DNA of 64,000 nucleotides from Planctomycetota bacterium (GCA_021413735.1 JAIOPV010000023.1:1-64000); one strand, 5' to 3'; shown: positions 1 to 8,770, numbered from the stretch's first letter. Numbers and translations are program-made. Notes: generated by a model from the letters alone, not told the origin.

Positions 1-40
1 TCGAACAGCGACGGCCATTGGGCTGTGGGCAATAAACCGG

Positions 41-499
41 TCAAGTACCGCATCCAGTAACATCCGTGTCCCTCCCAGCGTCTACACAACTCCTGCCCAC
101 GTAGGCTATTGGGAATGATACCTGAGCGTGAAGAGGGATGAGTTCCGCTTCCAACTCCGCGTTCTGTTGTTTCAAGCGGATGTTCTCGATCTCGGTCTCG
201 GAGAGGATCTTCGCTGGTCGGCCCGCTGGCTTCAACTCCAGAGCCGCGATGCCCGCCTCAATCGCCAGCACGCGGAGTCGCTCGAACCGTTGCTGGCAGA
301 TGCCCAGTTGTTTGCAGGCTTCCTGAACGCGACACTCGCCCGCGATGGTCTCCAGGATCACTTGCATTCGCTCACGGGCCAGTGCCGAGCCAGCCAGCTT
401 CTCGGTCAACTCAGGTCCCACCGGTGTTCGGCCACGCATCGTTGGTTCTCCCAGAAGCCATCGGGCCGGGAGATTCCCGGCCCGATGGTGTTCACTCAC
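41..499 (-). CDS. IS-associated helix-turn-helix/coiled-coil protein, probably truncated
   Basis: A 152-aa protein, third gene of the transposon operon. Its GTG start overlaps the TGA stop of the preceding gene (GTGA at 496-499), with GGAGG six bases upstream. Residues about 50-90 look like a helix-turn-helix (CRVQEACKQLGICQQRFERL). A charged coiled-coil stretch follows (NIRLKQQNAELEAEL, ending near residue 118). The last ~35 residues change character to low-complexity, Cys- and Gly-containing sequence ending at a chance stop. This suggests the original C-terminus was lost and the frame now reads into flanking DNA. It probably helps transposase or DNA recognition; the exact role is unknown. 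Confidence 0.65.
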   Translation of the reverse strand: MSEHHRAGNLPARWLLGEPTMRGRTPVGPELTEKLAGSALARERMQVILETIAGECRVQEACKQLGICQQRFERLRVLAIEAGIAALELKPAGRPAKILSETEIENIRLKQQNAELEAELIPLHAQVSFPIAYVGRSCVDAGRDTDVTGCGT

Positions 500-942
500 A
501 CGGTTCCTCCAACACCTGGCGGCTCCGTGCCGGGAGCGACCTCATCCCGAAGTTGCTCGGCCCGACGCATGGCACGCACGTTGGGCTTGCGTTTACGTTT
601 CGCCTCCTTGGCGGGTGCGGGCGGCGGCACTCCCACGGTCCGCTGCGTCAACCGCACCAGCGACTGATACCGCGTCAACTCACGCTTGAGCCGGTCCACG
701 TCCTTGCGAGCACTGGCCAGTTCCGATTCCATACTCGTCTGCCGACCGCGTGGTCGTGGTTCGCACGCCGCCAGCAAGCCGTCCAGAGCACGCGATTCCA
801 GTTGGTAGTAACGCGGCAGCGACACGCCCAGGCACTCGGCGGCTTGCAGCGGCGTCCGCGAACCCACCAGCACGTCCAGAATGGCCAACGCCATTCGCTT
901 GGCTTCCTTGCTGGTCTCGGGTTCCTTGCCAGTGTGCGTCAC
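496..942 (-). CDS. IS-associated helix-turn-helix protein
   Basis: A 148-aa protein, second gene of the transposon operon. It starts at GTG 942 inside a GTGA overlap with the transposase stop, with a strong GGAAGGAGG six bases upstream. The N-terminal half carries a likely helix-turn-helix (PLQAAECLGVSLPRYYQLE). A heptad-like coiled coil follows (SARKDVDRLKRELTRYQSL), then a basic tail (KEAKRKRKPNVRAMRRAEQL). The basic tail and HTH suit DNA binding, probably as an accessory factor of the neighbouring transposase. No catalytic motif is visible. Its partners make it a mobile-element gene, not a host regulator. Confidence 0.7.
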   Translation of the reverse strand: MTHTGKEPETSKEAKRMALAILDVLVGSRTPLQAAECLGVSLPRYYQLESRALDGLLAACEPRPRGRQTSMESELASARKDVDRLKRELTRYQSLVRLTQRTVGVPPPAPAKEAKRKRKPNVRAMRRAEQLRDEVAPGTEPPGVGGTV

Positions 943-2342
943 AATGCACCTCCTTCCGTCGCGTCCATCTCATCCGTGTCCAACTCGTCGGCCAGCCGCG
1001 ACAGTCCTTCGTCGAGGTTCGATTCGCCGGGTGCGGGCGGTTCCTCGAACCCATCACCGGTGGTCGAGACGACCCCGTGCGGGCAGACCGGTTCTGGCAA
1101 CGTCACCTCCTCGGCTGGGCGTGTGGGCAGCAGGTCGATCTCCTTGCGACCCTCGGTGCTGGTGAGGATGACTCGTTCACCCTCGGCATGGACACTGAAG
1201 GGTTGCCCACCCGCCTGACCGGTGAGATAGAAGGGAGCCTTGGGCACACCCTGGCGGGCCAGCTCCAGGGAGTTGGCGGCCACCCGCGATGCCAGCGTGC
1301 GTTTGACTTCCTCAGCGGCACCAAAGAAGCGGTCGGCGGGCGTGGACCCGTCGATGCCCTGGTGCGTGCGTTGGAAGTTGTAATGGTCGATGAACAGGCC
1401 GATCCGCTGTCGGGCCTCGCCGAGGTCGGTGAACACAGCGGTCTCAAGGCACTCGCGCCAGAGCGTTCCCCAGAATCGTTCGATCTTGCCGAGCGTTTGC
1501 GGTCGATGCGGCTTGGCCACGATCTGCTTGATGCCGCGTTTGTCGCACTCGCGGGAGAAGGCACTCTTTCCCCTCCAGGTGATGTACTGGCTGCCGTTGT
1601 CGGTGAGCACTTCCTCGGGAGTCCCGAACCCGGTAATGGCAGCCCGCAAGACTTCGAGCACCAGCGCGGAGGATTGGCTGGCATGAAGCCCATAGCCGAC
1701 GAGGAATCGGCTGTGGTCATCCATGAAGGCGACGAGATAGACCCGTCGGTTCTGTCTCTTGAGGATAAAGGTGAACAGATCGGTCTGCCAGAGTTGATTG
1801 GGCTTGGCCCGCTCGAAGGAAGTGACCTTGGGTTCGTGGTTGTGGGTGGCGACCTCCTCGCTGTGGTAACCCGCTTCGTGGAGAACGCGTGCCACGGCGG
1901 CAGCGCTGGCGGGCAGTGCAGGTCCTCGCAGGAGCATGTCGCTGATCCGCTGGCATCCCCAATCGGGGTGAGCATCCTTGAGCATGAGGATGGTGCGTCG
2001 CGTGACTTCGGGCAACCGCGATCCAGCGGGTTGCCCCTTGGGCTTGTCCATCAGCCCAGCGGGTCCCTCTTCGTCGAACTTCTTCTTCCAGGCGTAGAGA
2101 GTGTGCTTGGACACGCCGACGAGCGGAGCGAAATCGCCAGCGGGGATTCCGCTTCGTCGCCAGGCATCGAGGATGAGAAGCCGCTGCTGGGGTGTGATGG
2201 GGTCGGTAGGGGTGCTGGGTTTCAGCGCCGCTCCGGGTCGCGGCCCGCGTCCGGAAAGCGGCGGCGCACCGGGTGTCGTGGGTGACTCGGGCGGTGGAGC
2301 CGAGTCGGGTTTGGGGACGGAGTTCAGGCGTTCTTCGGACAT
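939..2342 (-). CDS. IS481-like DDE transposase (integrase core)
   Basis: A 467-aa transposase. I chose the ATG at 2342 because AGGAGAGG sits six bases upstream; a longer frame starting further upstream has no such site. An N-terminal helix-turn-helix (residues ~55-95, with DFAPLVGVSKHTLYAWKKKF) is followed by an rve-type RNase H fold. The catalytic triad is visible as Asp in WQTDLFTF, Asp in LTDNGSQY and Glu in GKIERFWGTL. The C-terminal ~120 residues form an extra acidic domain not typical of compact IS481 proteins. It is translationally coupled to two small DNA-binding proteins downstream. The reading frame is intact, so it may still be active. Confidence 0.88.
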   Translation of the reverse strand: MSEERLNSVPKPDSAPPPESPTTPGAPPLSGRGPRPGAALKPSTPTDPITPQQRLLILDAWRRSGIPAGDFAPLVGVSKHTLYAWKKKFDEEGPAGLMDKPKGQPAGSRLPEVTRRTILMLKDAHPDWGCQRISDMLLRGPALPASAAAVARVLHEAGYHSEEVATHNHEPKVTSFERAKPNQLWQTDLFTFILKRQNRRVYLVAFMDDHSRFLVGYGLHASQSSALVLEVLRAAITGFGTPEEVLTDNGSQYITWRGKSAFSRECDKRGIKQIVAKPHRPQTLGKIERFWGTLWRECLETAVFTDLGEARQRIGLFIDHYNFQRTHQGIDGSTPADRFFGAAEEVKRTLASRVAANSLELARQGVPKAPFYLTGQAGGQPFSVHAEGERVILTSTEGRKEIDLLPTRPAEEVTLPEPVCPHGVVSTTGDGFEEPPAPGESNLDEGLSRLADELDTDEMDATEGGAL

Positions 2343-3300
2343 GACCAACCTCTCCTGGCGGACAACGCCGCCGACTGAGAGGAGGCAATTCACCCACTCA
2401 TTTCAGCTTTTCAAGCGGACAGACTTTCCGGAGGGTAGACAGCTCACGACGTTCTTGGCTTTCGCAGCACTGACAGCTCGGCGGATAGCGCGACGTAGGT
2501 TCGAGCGGAGAGAGAAATGGCGCAACATGGCAATACCTTTGGGTAAGTACAGAGCAGACACCGGCCGACCGACGGTCGACGGCATCGCGACTGGATCAGG
2601 CTTGGGTAGGTGAGTTGCGGGAGATTGCATTAACTGTGCCAAGCACAAGCGAGTGAGTGGATACCACGCCGGACTGCTTGCGTTGTGCAGGAATTGCTTG
2701 GAAATGATATCGCTGGTCTCTCGAACGCAATGCCTTAACAAATGTCGAATCGTATGTTCTCCGGATTACCTGTCGGGAAAAGACTGTGCGGAACCGCTCA
2801 CCCTGTGCCAAGCCGATCACCCGGCGCAAGGTGACCGTCGTTTGGAACGCCGCTGGCAAGTGGAAGCAGCGATTCGGAGAGGGAATGTTGAGTGTCCGTA
2901 TTACTTCAACCAGCCTTTGAGGGCGGTCAGATCGGCGGGCGGCTTCGCGGCTACGAGGTAGTCTCTGTCCAGTTCGATTCCGAGCATGTGGGTTTCGACG
3001 CGAAGGGGTCGATGCCGGTCGAGTGACCGGGGGGCGTGCAGGGGGCTGTCCTGCATCGGTGAACCGGAACCCGCGTCCCGCCCCTGCTAACACGAATTGC
3101 AACTCTGCGTATGACGGCAGGCTAACACCAGACATGTGAGCCGGGAAGGATCTCGTACACTCGGTCGTGCGACTCCTCGTCTCCGACAGTCACACGGCTG
3201 CCGGGCTCAGATCTCTGAGCCCTCCAACCCGATGCTACTGGACACAGTACAGCACCTGACGGATACTGGCCGCATCGTCCATTTCCTCAGAGGCTCTCTC
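2343..3300. other. Intergenic region flanking the IS element
   Basis: About 950 bases without a convincing gene. The first ~250 bases probably include the upstream end of the transposon. Two minus-strand open frames (2403-2741 and 2596-3135) are rich in Arg, Ser and Pro and show no recognisable domain, so I treat them as chance frames. The promoter of the downstream DUF1080 gene should lie near 3136-3290, but I could not pick out convincing -35/-10 boxes. Confidence 0.5.
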
Positions 3301-4080
3301 GTGCGATCCACTGCAACAGTCCTCCTCCCCCTGGCAGCGTTCACGCTTACGACCCTTCTCCCGGCGAGGGCGGAACCCCCGAAGCCGGAGAAATTCGACG
3401 ACACCGGGTTCGTCACGATCTTCGACGGGAAGACACTCAATGGCTGGAAGATATCGGCGAAGACCGGCCACAGCGGCAAGAGCAAGAACAAGAGCGGCGG
3501 CAAGTGGGTTGTCGAAGACGGGGCGATTGTCGGCAGCCAGGACGAGCCCGGTAACGGCGGCATCATCATCACCGAAAAGGAATACGGCGACTTCGAGGTC
3601 GCCCTTGAGATGCGAAACGACGACGGCCCCGATAGCGGGTTGTTCCTTCGCAGCACCGACACGGGCAAGTGCTATCAGGCGATGATCGACTATCACAAGG
3701 GCGGCAACCTGATGGGCATTTACGGCGAAGGTCTCGGCGGCAAACCGCACGTCCGCAACTTCGACTTCACGAAGGACGTAACCGAGATCAAGGTACCCAG
3801 CACGCAACCAGACGGCGGCTTCAAGTGCCCGATCGCGGCAGCGGATTGGCCAAACTTCTGGAAGCCGGGTGAGTGGAACGAACTGCGTGCCCGCATTGAA
3901 GGCAACCCGCCGAAGCTGACGACATGGATCAAGGGCGTGAAGTTCATGGAGTACCAGGACACGGAGAAGCGGCTCGGCGACAAGGGCGGCATCGCGTTGC
4001 AGGTTCACGGCGGCGGCGACTACACGAAGCAGTTCGTCCGCTACCGCAACATCCGCGTAAAGGAACTCGGCAAGAAGTGA
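3301..4080 (+). CDS. Secreted DUF1080 (3-keto-disaccharide hydrolase-like) protein
   Basis: A 259-aa exported protein of the DUF1080 family, a concanavalin-like fold now associated with 3-keto-glycoside hydrolysis. I chose GTG at 3301 because AGAGG lies about eight bases upstream. It begins a clean signal peptide (VRSTATVLLPLAAFTLTTLL, cleavage after PARA); longer frames add non-signal residues. The family opening FVTIFDGKTLNGWK is followed by the jelly-roll motifs DFEVALEMRNDDGPDSGLF and FVRYRNIRVKEL at the end. Planctomycetes carry many paralogs, often with Gfo/Idh dehydrogenases in sugar-oxidation pathways. It stands alone here, followed by a long inverted repeat. Confidence 0.88.
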   Translation: MRSTATVLLPLAAFTLTTLLPARAEPPKPEKFDDTGFVTIFDGKTLNGWKISAKTGHSGKSKNKSGGKWVVEDGAIVGSQDEPGNGGIIITEKEYGDFEVALEMRNDDGPDSGLFLRSTDTGKCYQAMIDYHKGGNLMGIYGEGLGGKPHVRNFDFTKDVTEIKVPSTQPDGGFKCPIAAADWPNFWKPGEWNELRARIEGNPPKLTTWIKGVKFMEYQDTEKRLGDKGGIALQVHGGGDYTKQFVRYRNIRVKELGKK

Positions 4081-4090
4081 TTCGATCGTG

Positions 4091-4268
4091 GATGAAGCCC
4101 CAAGACAGAAATCGCCGCACGATTGAAACCCGATCAAGACACGATCAGACCAAATGCAGTGTAACAACCGCGTTCCGTGGCTTTGAAAAATGGCTCTCTT
4201 GGTTTTGTCTGGATCGTGCCTTTTATCTGTCTTTGATCGTGCGGCGATTTCTGTCTTGGGTTTTCATC
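4091..4268. repeat. Large imperfect inverted repeat between convergent genes
   Basis: Arms at 4091-4123 and 4236-4268 are complementary over 33 positions with two mismatches (core cgattt/ctgtcttg). The pairing continues imperfectly inwards through gatcaagacacgatc, giving a stem of about 65 pairs around a ~40-base loop. It fills the gap between two converging genes. It could act as a bidirectional terminator or be a small non-autonomous mobile element. No second copy was noticed in this window. Confidence 0.85.
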
Positions 4269-4283
4269 TTCTTGCATCAAGCG

Positions 4284-6149
4284 TCACTTCGCGTGCGGTT
4301 TCACGATGTCGGCGAGCAGGTCGGCGTGACCGCTGACCTTCTCCAATCGCGGGTAGCTCAGGCCGCCCGCGTACTCCACCGCGTACGTCTTGAAGAAGTC
4401 GCCGCTTTCCACGAGCAGTTCCAGTTTGCCACCCGCCTTCGTGTTCGCCACCGCAGACTTCAGCGCCTCCGACGAGAACCGTCGACCGTTCACGGCGATG
4501 ACCTTCATGCCAGGAGCAAGTCCGGCTTTCGCAGCAGGCCGCTCGGGCACCACATCCGACACCGCACCCTCCGCACCCAGTAGCAACCCGAGCGAATCGA
4601 GCAGGTTCACACCACGCGACAAGCCTTCCTGTGCTGCGAACAAATCCGACGGCTTCTCGTTGAATGCGAGCTTCCAGCCCGAACCGGTGATGCCTTCCAA
4701 CGGAGGCGAATCCGCAACCGCTTCCACACGTCGTGCGAAGTAACGCTTCCAGTCGGTCGAGGCATCCACAGCCGTAAGGGCCGCGATCACGTCGTCGAGC
4801 TTGTAGCCCTTCACTTCAGGCTTGCCGCTGCCAGTGCCGAAGAACGCCTTGCAGAAGTCGTCCAACGATTTCTTACCCTTCGTCGCAGTGCGAATCATCA
4901 CGTCTACATCGAGCCACAGCAGCGTTCCCTCGTCGTAGAAGTCCACCGCTCGCCGTGCGGATGCCCACGAACGCGGCGCGTCGAACAACACGCTTGCCGA
5001 AGCTGCGGTATCGTCGAGCGGTCGCCATGCCCGGCCGCGTGAGTTGGTCATGCGGGCGGCCGTGAGGGCGAGGTATTCGCGAGCATCTTCCGGCGAGAAC
5101 AAGCCGCTGCGTGCCGCGAGCAACCAGCCGAGATAGTTCGTCAACCCTTCGTAGACCCACAGCAATCGCGTCTGTTGCGGCACCTGATAATCGTTCACGA
5201 TCATGTCGGCGGGTCGGCGATACTTGCCATTCCATGAATGCACGAACTCGTGCGGAAACAGCGTCGCCGACATTCGCCGTTCGCCAGCTTTCACCAGAGC
5301 CAACTCCGCCAGCCGATTGTCACTCGATTGATGATGCTCGATGCCCGCTCGCGGAACGTAATTGCTCAACCCAAGGAGGAACGTGTAATGCTTGTACGGG
5401 CGGTCTTTACCGAACAGCGCCTCTGCTTCAGCCGGCAACTGGTTCCACGCTTTGAGCGTCTCGGGCGTCACTTCTAACCCGTCGGGACTGTCGCACGCGA
5501 GCACCACGGAATGTTCCTTGCCCGCACCAATCGGAACAACGCGAACATGCTCCCCGGCCAGCACTGGCGAGTCGATCAGCGTTTCGAGCGGCACTTCTTC
5601 CGAGACGAACCCCGCATCTTTTTCCGATGGTTTCACGGGCAACGCGGTGCCGAACTTCCAGCCCGTCGGCAGCTTCACCCGAGCGACGAACGGCAGTTCC
5701 AACGGCTTCGCCGCCTTCGGATACAGCAGCACATCGTTCCAGTTCATCGTCATGATCTTTGGCGACGCAACCGTCATGAACTGCGCTCCGCCTTCGGAGC
5801 CTGCCGCGAGCAACAGGTCGAAGGTCACTTCCACCGCCTTCGCTCCTGTGGGAACGGTGCAGTGGATTGTGAACGGGTCCGCATCGTCGCGGTGCCACGT
5901 TACCGCTTCGCCCTTCGCGGCGATCCGCAACGCAGACACATTCGCGATCTGCCCGACGGGTCGGTGCCTGCCTGGAATCCACTTCGGATAGTGGAGTGTG
6001 AGCGGCCCCGGTTCGGCAGGCACCAACTCGCGAACGTGGATCACCCTCCGACCGACTTCCGACGCATCGACATCGAGCAGAATCGGGGCAGCGTGGACGT
6101 TCGCGGAACACGCGAACACGACGAGAACGGCAATCGGCAAGCGACGCAT
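4284..6149 (-). CDS. M61-family metallopeptidase with C-terminal PDZ domain
   Basis: A 621-aa exported zinc aminopeptidase of the glycyl-aminopeptidase (M61) family. I chose ATG 6149 because GGAG lies eight bases upstream and a signal peptide follows (MRRLPIAVLVVFACSANVHA). A longer frame adds 40 residues that look non-coding. The N-terminal beta-sandwich covers roughly residues 25-180. The zinc motif HEFVH is at 300-304, followed by SWNGKYRRP as in M61 enzymes. A PDZ domain (~520-590, with VVPERPAAKAGLAPGM) closes the protein. It probably cleaves N-terminal residues of peptides in the periplasm. Not operonic; it converges on the DUF1080 gene. Confidence 0.92.
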   Translation of the reverse strand: MRRLPIAVLVVFACSANVHAAPILLDVDASEVGRRVIHVRELVPAEPGPLTLHYPKWIPGRHRPVGQIANVSALRIAAKGEAVTWHRDDADPFTIHCTVPTGAKAVEVTFDLLLAAGSEGGAQFMTVASPKIMTMNWNDVLLYPKAAKPLELPFVARVKLPTGWKFGTALPVKPSEKDAGFVSEEVPLETLIDSPVLAGEHVRVVPIGAGKEHSVVLACDSPDGLEVTPETLKAWNQLPAEAEALFGKDRPYKHYTFLLGLSNYVPRAGIEHHQSSDNRLAELALVKAGERRMSATLFPHEFVHSWNGKYRRPADMIVNDYQVPQQTRLLWVYEGLTNYLGWLLAARSGLFSPEDAREYLALTAARMTNSRGRAWRPLDDTAASASVLFDAPRSWASARRAVDFYDEGTLLWLDVDVMIRTATKGKKSLDDFCKAFFGTGSGKPEVKGYKLDDVIAALTAVDASTDWKRYFARRVEAVADSPPLEGITGSGWKLAFNEKPSDLFAAQEGLSRGVNLLDSLGLLLGAEGAVSDVVPERPAAKAGLAPGMKVIAVNGRRFSSEALKSAVANTKAGGKLELLVESGDFFKTYAVEYAGGLSYPRLEKVSGHADLLADIVKPHAK

Positions 6150-6211
6150 GGCAGTGACTCCGGGGAAGCGATGACGGAAATGATACCCGCAATGCGTCGC
6201 GATTGCAGAGT

Positions 6212-6304
6212 GTAGTCCGCTCGCTCCGCGAGCGGATTCGTAAGTTTTGGAATCGTTCTGTTCGTTCACGGAATCGTAGACCGCTCGCGGAGCGAGCGGA
6301 CCAC
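6212..6304. repeat. Inverted repeat of a ccgctcgctccgcgagcgg unit
   Basis: Arms 6212-6235 and 6281-6304 are complementary over 24 bases with one mismatch. Each arm is itself nearly palindromic (ccgctcgc...gcgagcgg). The repeat lies in the divergent gap between the M61 gene and a small lipoprotein gene, where it could affect promoters. It belongs to the set of long intergenic inverted repeats in this window. Confidence 0.85.
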
Positions 6305-6397
6305 AATCTAAACGGCCATTTTCCCGCGATTGGGCGGGCTTGACGTGGATACCGCAGTGAGGCTATGTGGCCCGCACCCATGCTTTGGAGACGATCA

Positions 6398-6514
6398 ATG
6401 GCCAAGTTCCTGAAGTGCCTTGCGGTTCTTTTCGTTTTGGCTGCCGGCCTCGCGTCCGGTGCCGGTTGTTCCAAGGCAATTCAGGGAGCAACGGCGTCCG
6501 CGTACAGCAAGTGA
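6398..6514 (+). CDS. Small 38-aa lipoprotein
   Basis: A short gene: ATG at 6398, stop at 6512-6514, and a good GGAG seven bases upstream (6387-6390). The protein opens MAKFLKCLAVLFVLAAGLAS and continues GAGCSKAIQGATASAYSK. This is a lysine-bearing n-region, a hydrophobic stretch and a lipobox-like (S)GAGC, so Cys24 would be the lipidated residue of a mature peptide of only 15 residues. Such tiny lipoproteins resemble entericidin-type peptides in shape, though I see no sequence reason to equate them. It lies 9 bases from, and converges on, gcvPB. Confidence 0.65.
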   Translation: MAKFLKCLAVLFVLAAGLASGAGCSKAIQGATASAYSK

Positions 6515-6523
6515 TGCGGCCGT

Positions 6524-7984
6524 TTATGCGGAAGCGGTCCATCGCAGGATGGGTTCCTTCGCCGCCTTCACTTCGTCTGGTCGGCAGATGATGTGCGAGT
6601 GCGGCGAGGTTCGGAGCAAGTCAGCGTCCTCGCCCTTGATCTTCAGGAGTGCATCGGCGAAGGCGTCGAGCGTTTCCTTGCTCTCGGTTTCGGTCGGCTC
6701 CATCATCAACGCTTCCGCCACGACCATCGGGAAGTACACCGTTGGCGCGTGGAAGCCGTAGTCGAGGAGCCGCTTGCAGATGTCCATGGCGCGAACCTTG
6801 CGTTCGCGAAGCAGCGTTCGGGCGCTCGCCACGAACTCGTGCATACATGGTCCGGCGTGCGGAATGTCGAACGCTTCCGATACTCGCGTTCGCAGGTAGT
6901 TCGCGTTCAGCACGGCCTGTTCGCTCACTTCACGCAGACCATCCGGCCCGAGCGTGCGAATGTAGCAGTACCCGCGGAACAGGATGCCGACGTTCCCGAA
7001 GAAGCTACGAACTCGCCCGATGCTCTTCGGCATGTCGAACAGCAGCCGGAAGCGGTCGCCGTCTTTTATCACCACGGGAGCGGGCAGGTACGGTGCGAGG
7101 AAGTCGCGGACAGCAATCGGACCGCTGCCGGGACCGCCGCCGCCGTGCGGACCGGTGAACGTTTTGTGGACGTTGTAATGCTGCATGTCGGCGCCGAAGT
7201 CGCCGGGTCGCGTGATGCCGAGGATGGCGTTCATGTTCGCGCCGTCGAGGTACACGAGAGCGCCAACGCCGTGCAGCAGATCAGTGATCGTCTTGATTTG
7301 CGTCTCGAACAACCCGAGCGTGTTCGGGTTCGTAATCATGAACACGGCCACGTCTTCGCTGAGCTTCGCCTTCAAGTCCTCGATGTCAACGAGTCCCTTC
7401 GCGTTGCTCTTCACGGTGACGGTGTCGAACCCGGCGAGTGCGGCAGACGCGGGGTTGGTGCCGTGAGCGGAGTCGGGCACGAGAACCTTCTTGCGGTGCG
7501 TCTGCCCCTTGTCGCGGAAGTATGCGGCAGCGACGTACAGCGCCGTCAGTTCGCCCTGAGCGCCGGCGGCAGGTTGCAGCGACACGGCCGGCAGCCCGGA
7601 GATTTCCGCGAGGTACTGCTGCATCTCGAAGAGCAGTTCGAGCATACCTTGCGTGGTGTCGTCGTCTTGCAGCGGATGCAGGCTAGCGAAGCCGGGGAGT
7701 GCGGCGAGGCGTTCGTGCCGCTTGGGGTTGTACTTCATGGTGCACGACCCCAACGGGTAGAAGTTGGTGTCGATGCTCATGTTTCGTGCGGACAGATTCG
7801 TGAAGTGCCTGATGAGGTCAATTTCGCTGACTTCGGGCAGCGGCGGCGGTTGCGTGGCGAGGTGCTCGCCTGGAATCAACTCGGCGAGCGACTGGGTGGG
7901 CACATCGCTTTGGGGCGTGCGATGGCACCGCCGACCCGGCCGCGAGAGTTCGAAGATGACATCGGTCGATTGCGTATTGTTCAT
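6524..7984 (-). CDS. gcvPB: Glycine dehydrogenase (decarboxylating) subunit 2
   Basis: A 486-aa P-protein subunit 2 of the glycine cleavage system. It is the PLP-binding half of the split glycine decarboxylase found in many bacteria; GcvPA is the other half. Family blocks are clear: LSARNMSIDTNFYPLGSCTM near the N-terminus, QPAAGAQGEL, DSAHGTNPASA, and the PLP lysine in VHKTFTGPHGGGGPG (Lys274, with His273). The length is normal for subunit 2. gcvPA, gcvT and gcvH are not in this window, so the complex is assembled from separate loci or the operon was split. The start at 7984 fits the family length. Confidence 0.95.
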   Translation of the reverse strand: MNNTQSTDVIFELSRPGRRCHRTPQSDVPTQSLAELIPGEHLATQPPPLPEVSEIDLIRHFTNLSARNMSIDTNFYPLGSCTMKYNPKRHERLAALPGFASLHPLQDDDTTQGMLELLFEMQQYLAEISGLPAVSLQPAAGAQGELTALYVAAAYFRDKGQTHRKKVLVPDSAHGTNPASAALAGFDTVTVKSNAKGLVDIEDLKAKLSEDVAVFMITNPNTLGLFETQIKTITDLLHGVGALVYLDGANMNAILGITRPGDFGADMQHYNVHKTFTGPHGGGGPGSGPIAVRDFLAPYLPAPVVIKDGDRFRLLFDMPKSIGRVRSFFGNVGILFRGYCYIRTLGPDGLREVSEQAVLNANYLRTRVSEAFDIPHAGPCMHEFVASARTLLRERKVRAMDICKRLLDYGFHAPTVYFPMVVAEALMMEPTETESKETLDAFADALLKIKGEDADLLRTSPHSHIICRPDEVKAAKEPILRWTASA

Positions 7985-8038
7985 ATTGAATCACGAGTGA
8001 AGTTGCTGACAGTTCGCTTCTTGCAAGCGGTCAGGGCG

Positions 8039-8770
8039 TTACCTCGCCAGATATTCTGCGAGTGAGTTGAACGGCGGCCAACGTTCTGACCCGATACGGT
8101 CCAGCGATAAAATGCCGTACGGCTCAAAGGTGGCTATCTGCCCAATGTATGGCGCACGAGTGCCGAGAAATATCCACTCATAGTCGGCGTACCCAATCGG
8201 TAGGAAGCTCAGAAATGCGTCTCGCACCGAAGAGTCGGTTGTGGTCTCAGCAGTATCAGGCTGATTGACCCAATCCCGGTAATGCGCAATCTGGTTGGCG
8301 ACGCTAGGTTGTATTCCCTCACCAAGAAGTGGGTAGAATTTCAAATCGATGTCGTTGTAAATCGTCTCACCATTCACAATGCCCCAGAGGCGTTTGAGGC
8401 AACAACCGTTGTGATTCAGCAGGAACGCTCGGTAGTCAGGTGAGAATGTGGCCCCGAGTTGGTGTTCGACAGCAGAAATGTCCGAATCAGTCACAACTGG
8501 CCCGCGATCGAAGGCATCCGCGGTGTCTGTGCGGACCCCAATCGGCGGACGGCTGACGCGAGCCGCCCACACCGGATCGAGTTTCTTCGCGAGTTGTCGC
8601 AGCGTCTCGCTTTCGCTGGGGTCATGCGTGGCCGCCCATTCGTGCTCCGCACGCAGATACGGGCCGCGTGGGTCGTCGTGATCGTCGAGCCAATCGGCGT
8701 AGACGAGACGCGGCGTGTCGTCGCCAGGGTTGTCCACGATCGCACGGATAAACGCCTCGTCTTCGTTCAC
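8039..8770 (-). CDS. TIGR02996-domain protein fused to a SUKH (SMI1/KNR4) domain
   Basis: A 243-aa two-domain protein. Residues 1-45 match the planctomycete TIGR02996 leader (EAFIRAIVDNPGDDTPRLVY, then ADWLDDH and PRGPYLRAE). Residues ~95-235 look like a SUKH/SMI1-KNR4 domain: ISAVEHQLGATFSPDYRAFL, a hydrophobic core, and FLPIGYADYEWIFLGT. SUKH domains often serve as immunity proteins against contact-dependent or polymorphic toxins, but also occur as general binding modules. TIGR02996 is of unknown function and lineage-restricted. The gene ends 12 bases before the phosphofructokinase frame region and could share its transcript. No toxin gene is adjacent. Confidence 0.8.
   Translation of the reverse strand: MNEDEAFIRAIVDNPGDDTPRLVYADWLDDHDDPRGPYLRAEHEWAATHDPSESETLRQLAKKLDPVWAARVSRPPIGVRTDTADAFDRGPVVTDSDISAVEHQLGATFSPDYRAFLLNHNGCCLKRLWGIVNGETIYNDIDLKFYPLLGEGIQPSVANQIAHYRDWVNQPDTAETTTDSSVRDAFLSFLPIGYADYEWIFLGTRAPYIGQIATFEPYGILSLDRIGSERWPPFNSLAEYLAR

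Larger units (their letters stand above)
41..2342 (-). mobile_element. IS481-like three-gene insertion element, ends undefined
   Basis: Three minus-strand genes (transposase, then two helix-turn-helix/coiled-coil proteins) are joined by 4-base GTGA overlaps, each with a good ribosome-binding site. That is a tightly coupled transposon operon. The coordinates cover the genes only. I could not identify terminal inverted repeats or a target duplication. The region just upstream of the transposase (about 2418-2496) repeats short GACAG words (ggacagact, agacagctc, tgacagctc) that could be transposase binding sites. The distal gene looks truncated, so the left end of the element may be lost. Confidence 0.75.

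Noticed and set aside
750-2285. 511-codon plus-strand frame
   Set aside because: Antisense to the transposase gene; it is a shadow of the high-GC codon bias with no recognised domain.
2596-3135. 179-codon minus-strand frame
   Set aside because: Arg/Pro/Ser-rich, no ribosome-binding site or domain; treated as non-coding.
6593-8065. 490-codon plus-strand frame
   Set aside because: Exactly opposite gcvPB; Arg/Val-rich shadow translation without motifs.
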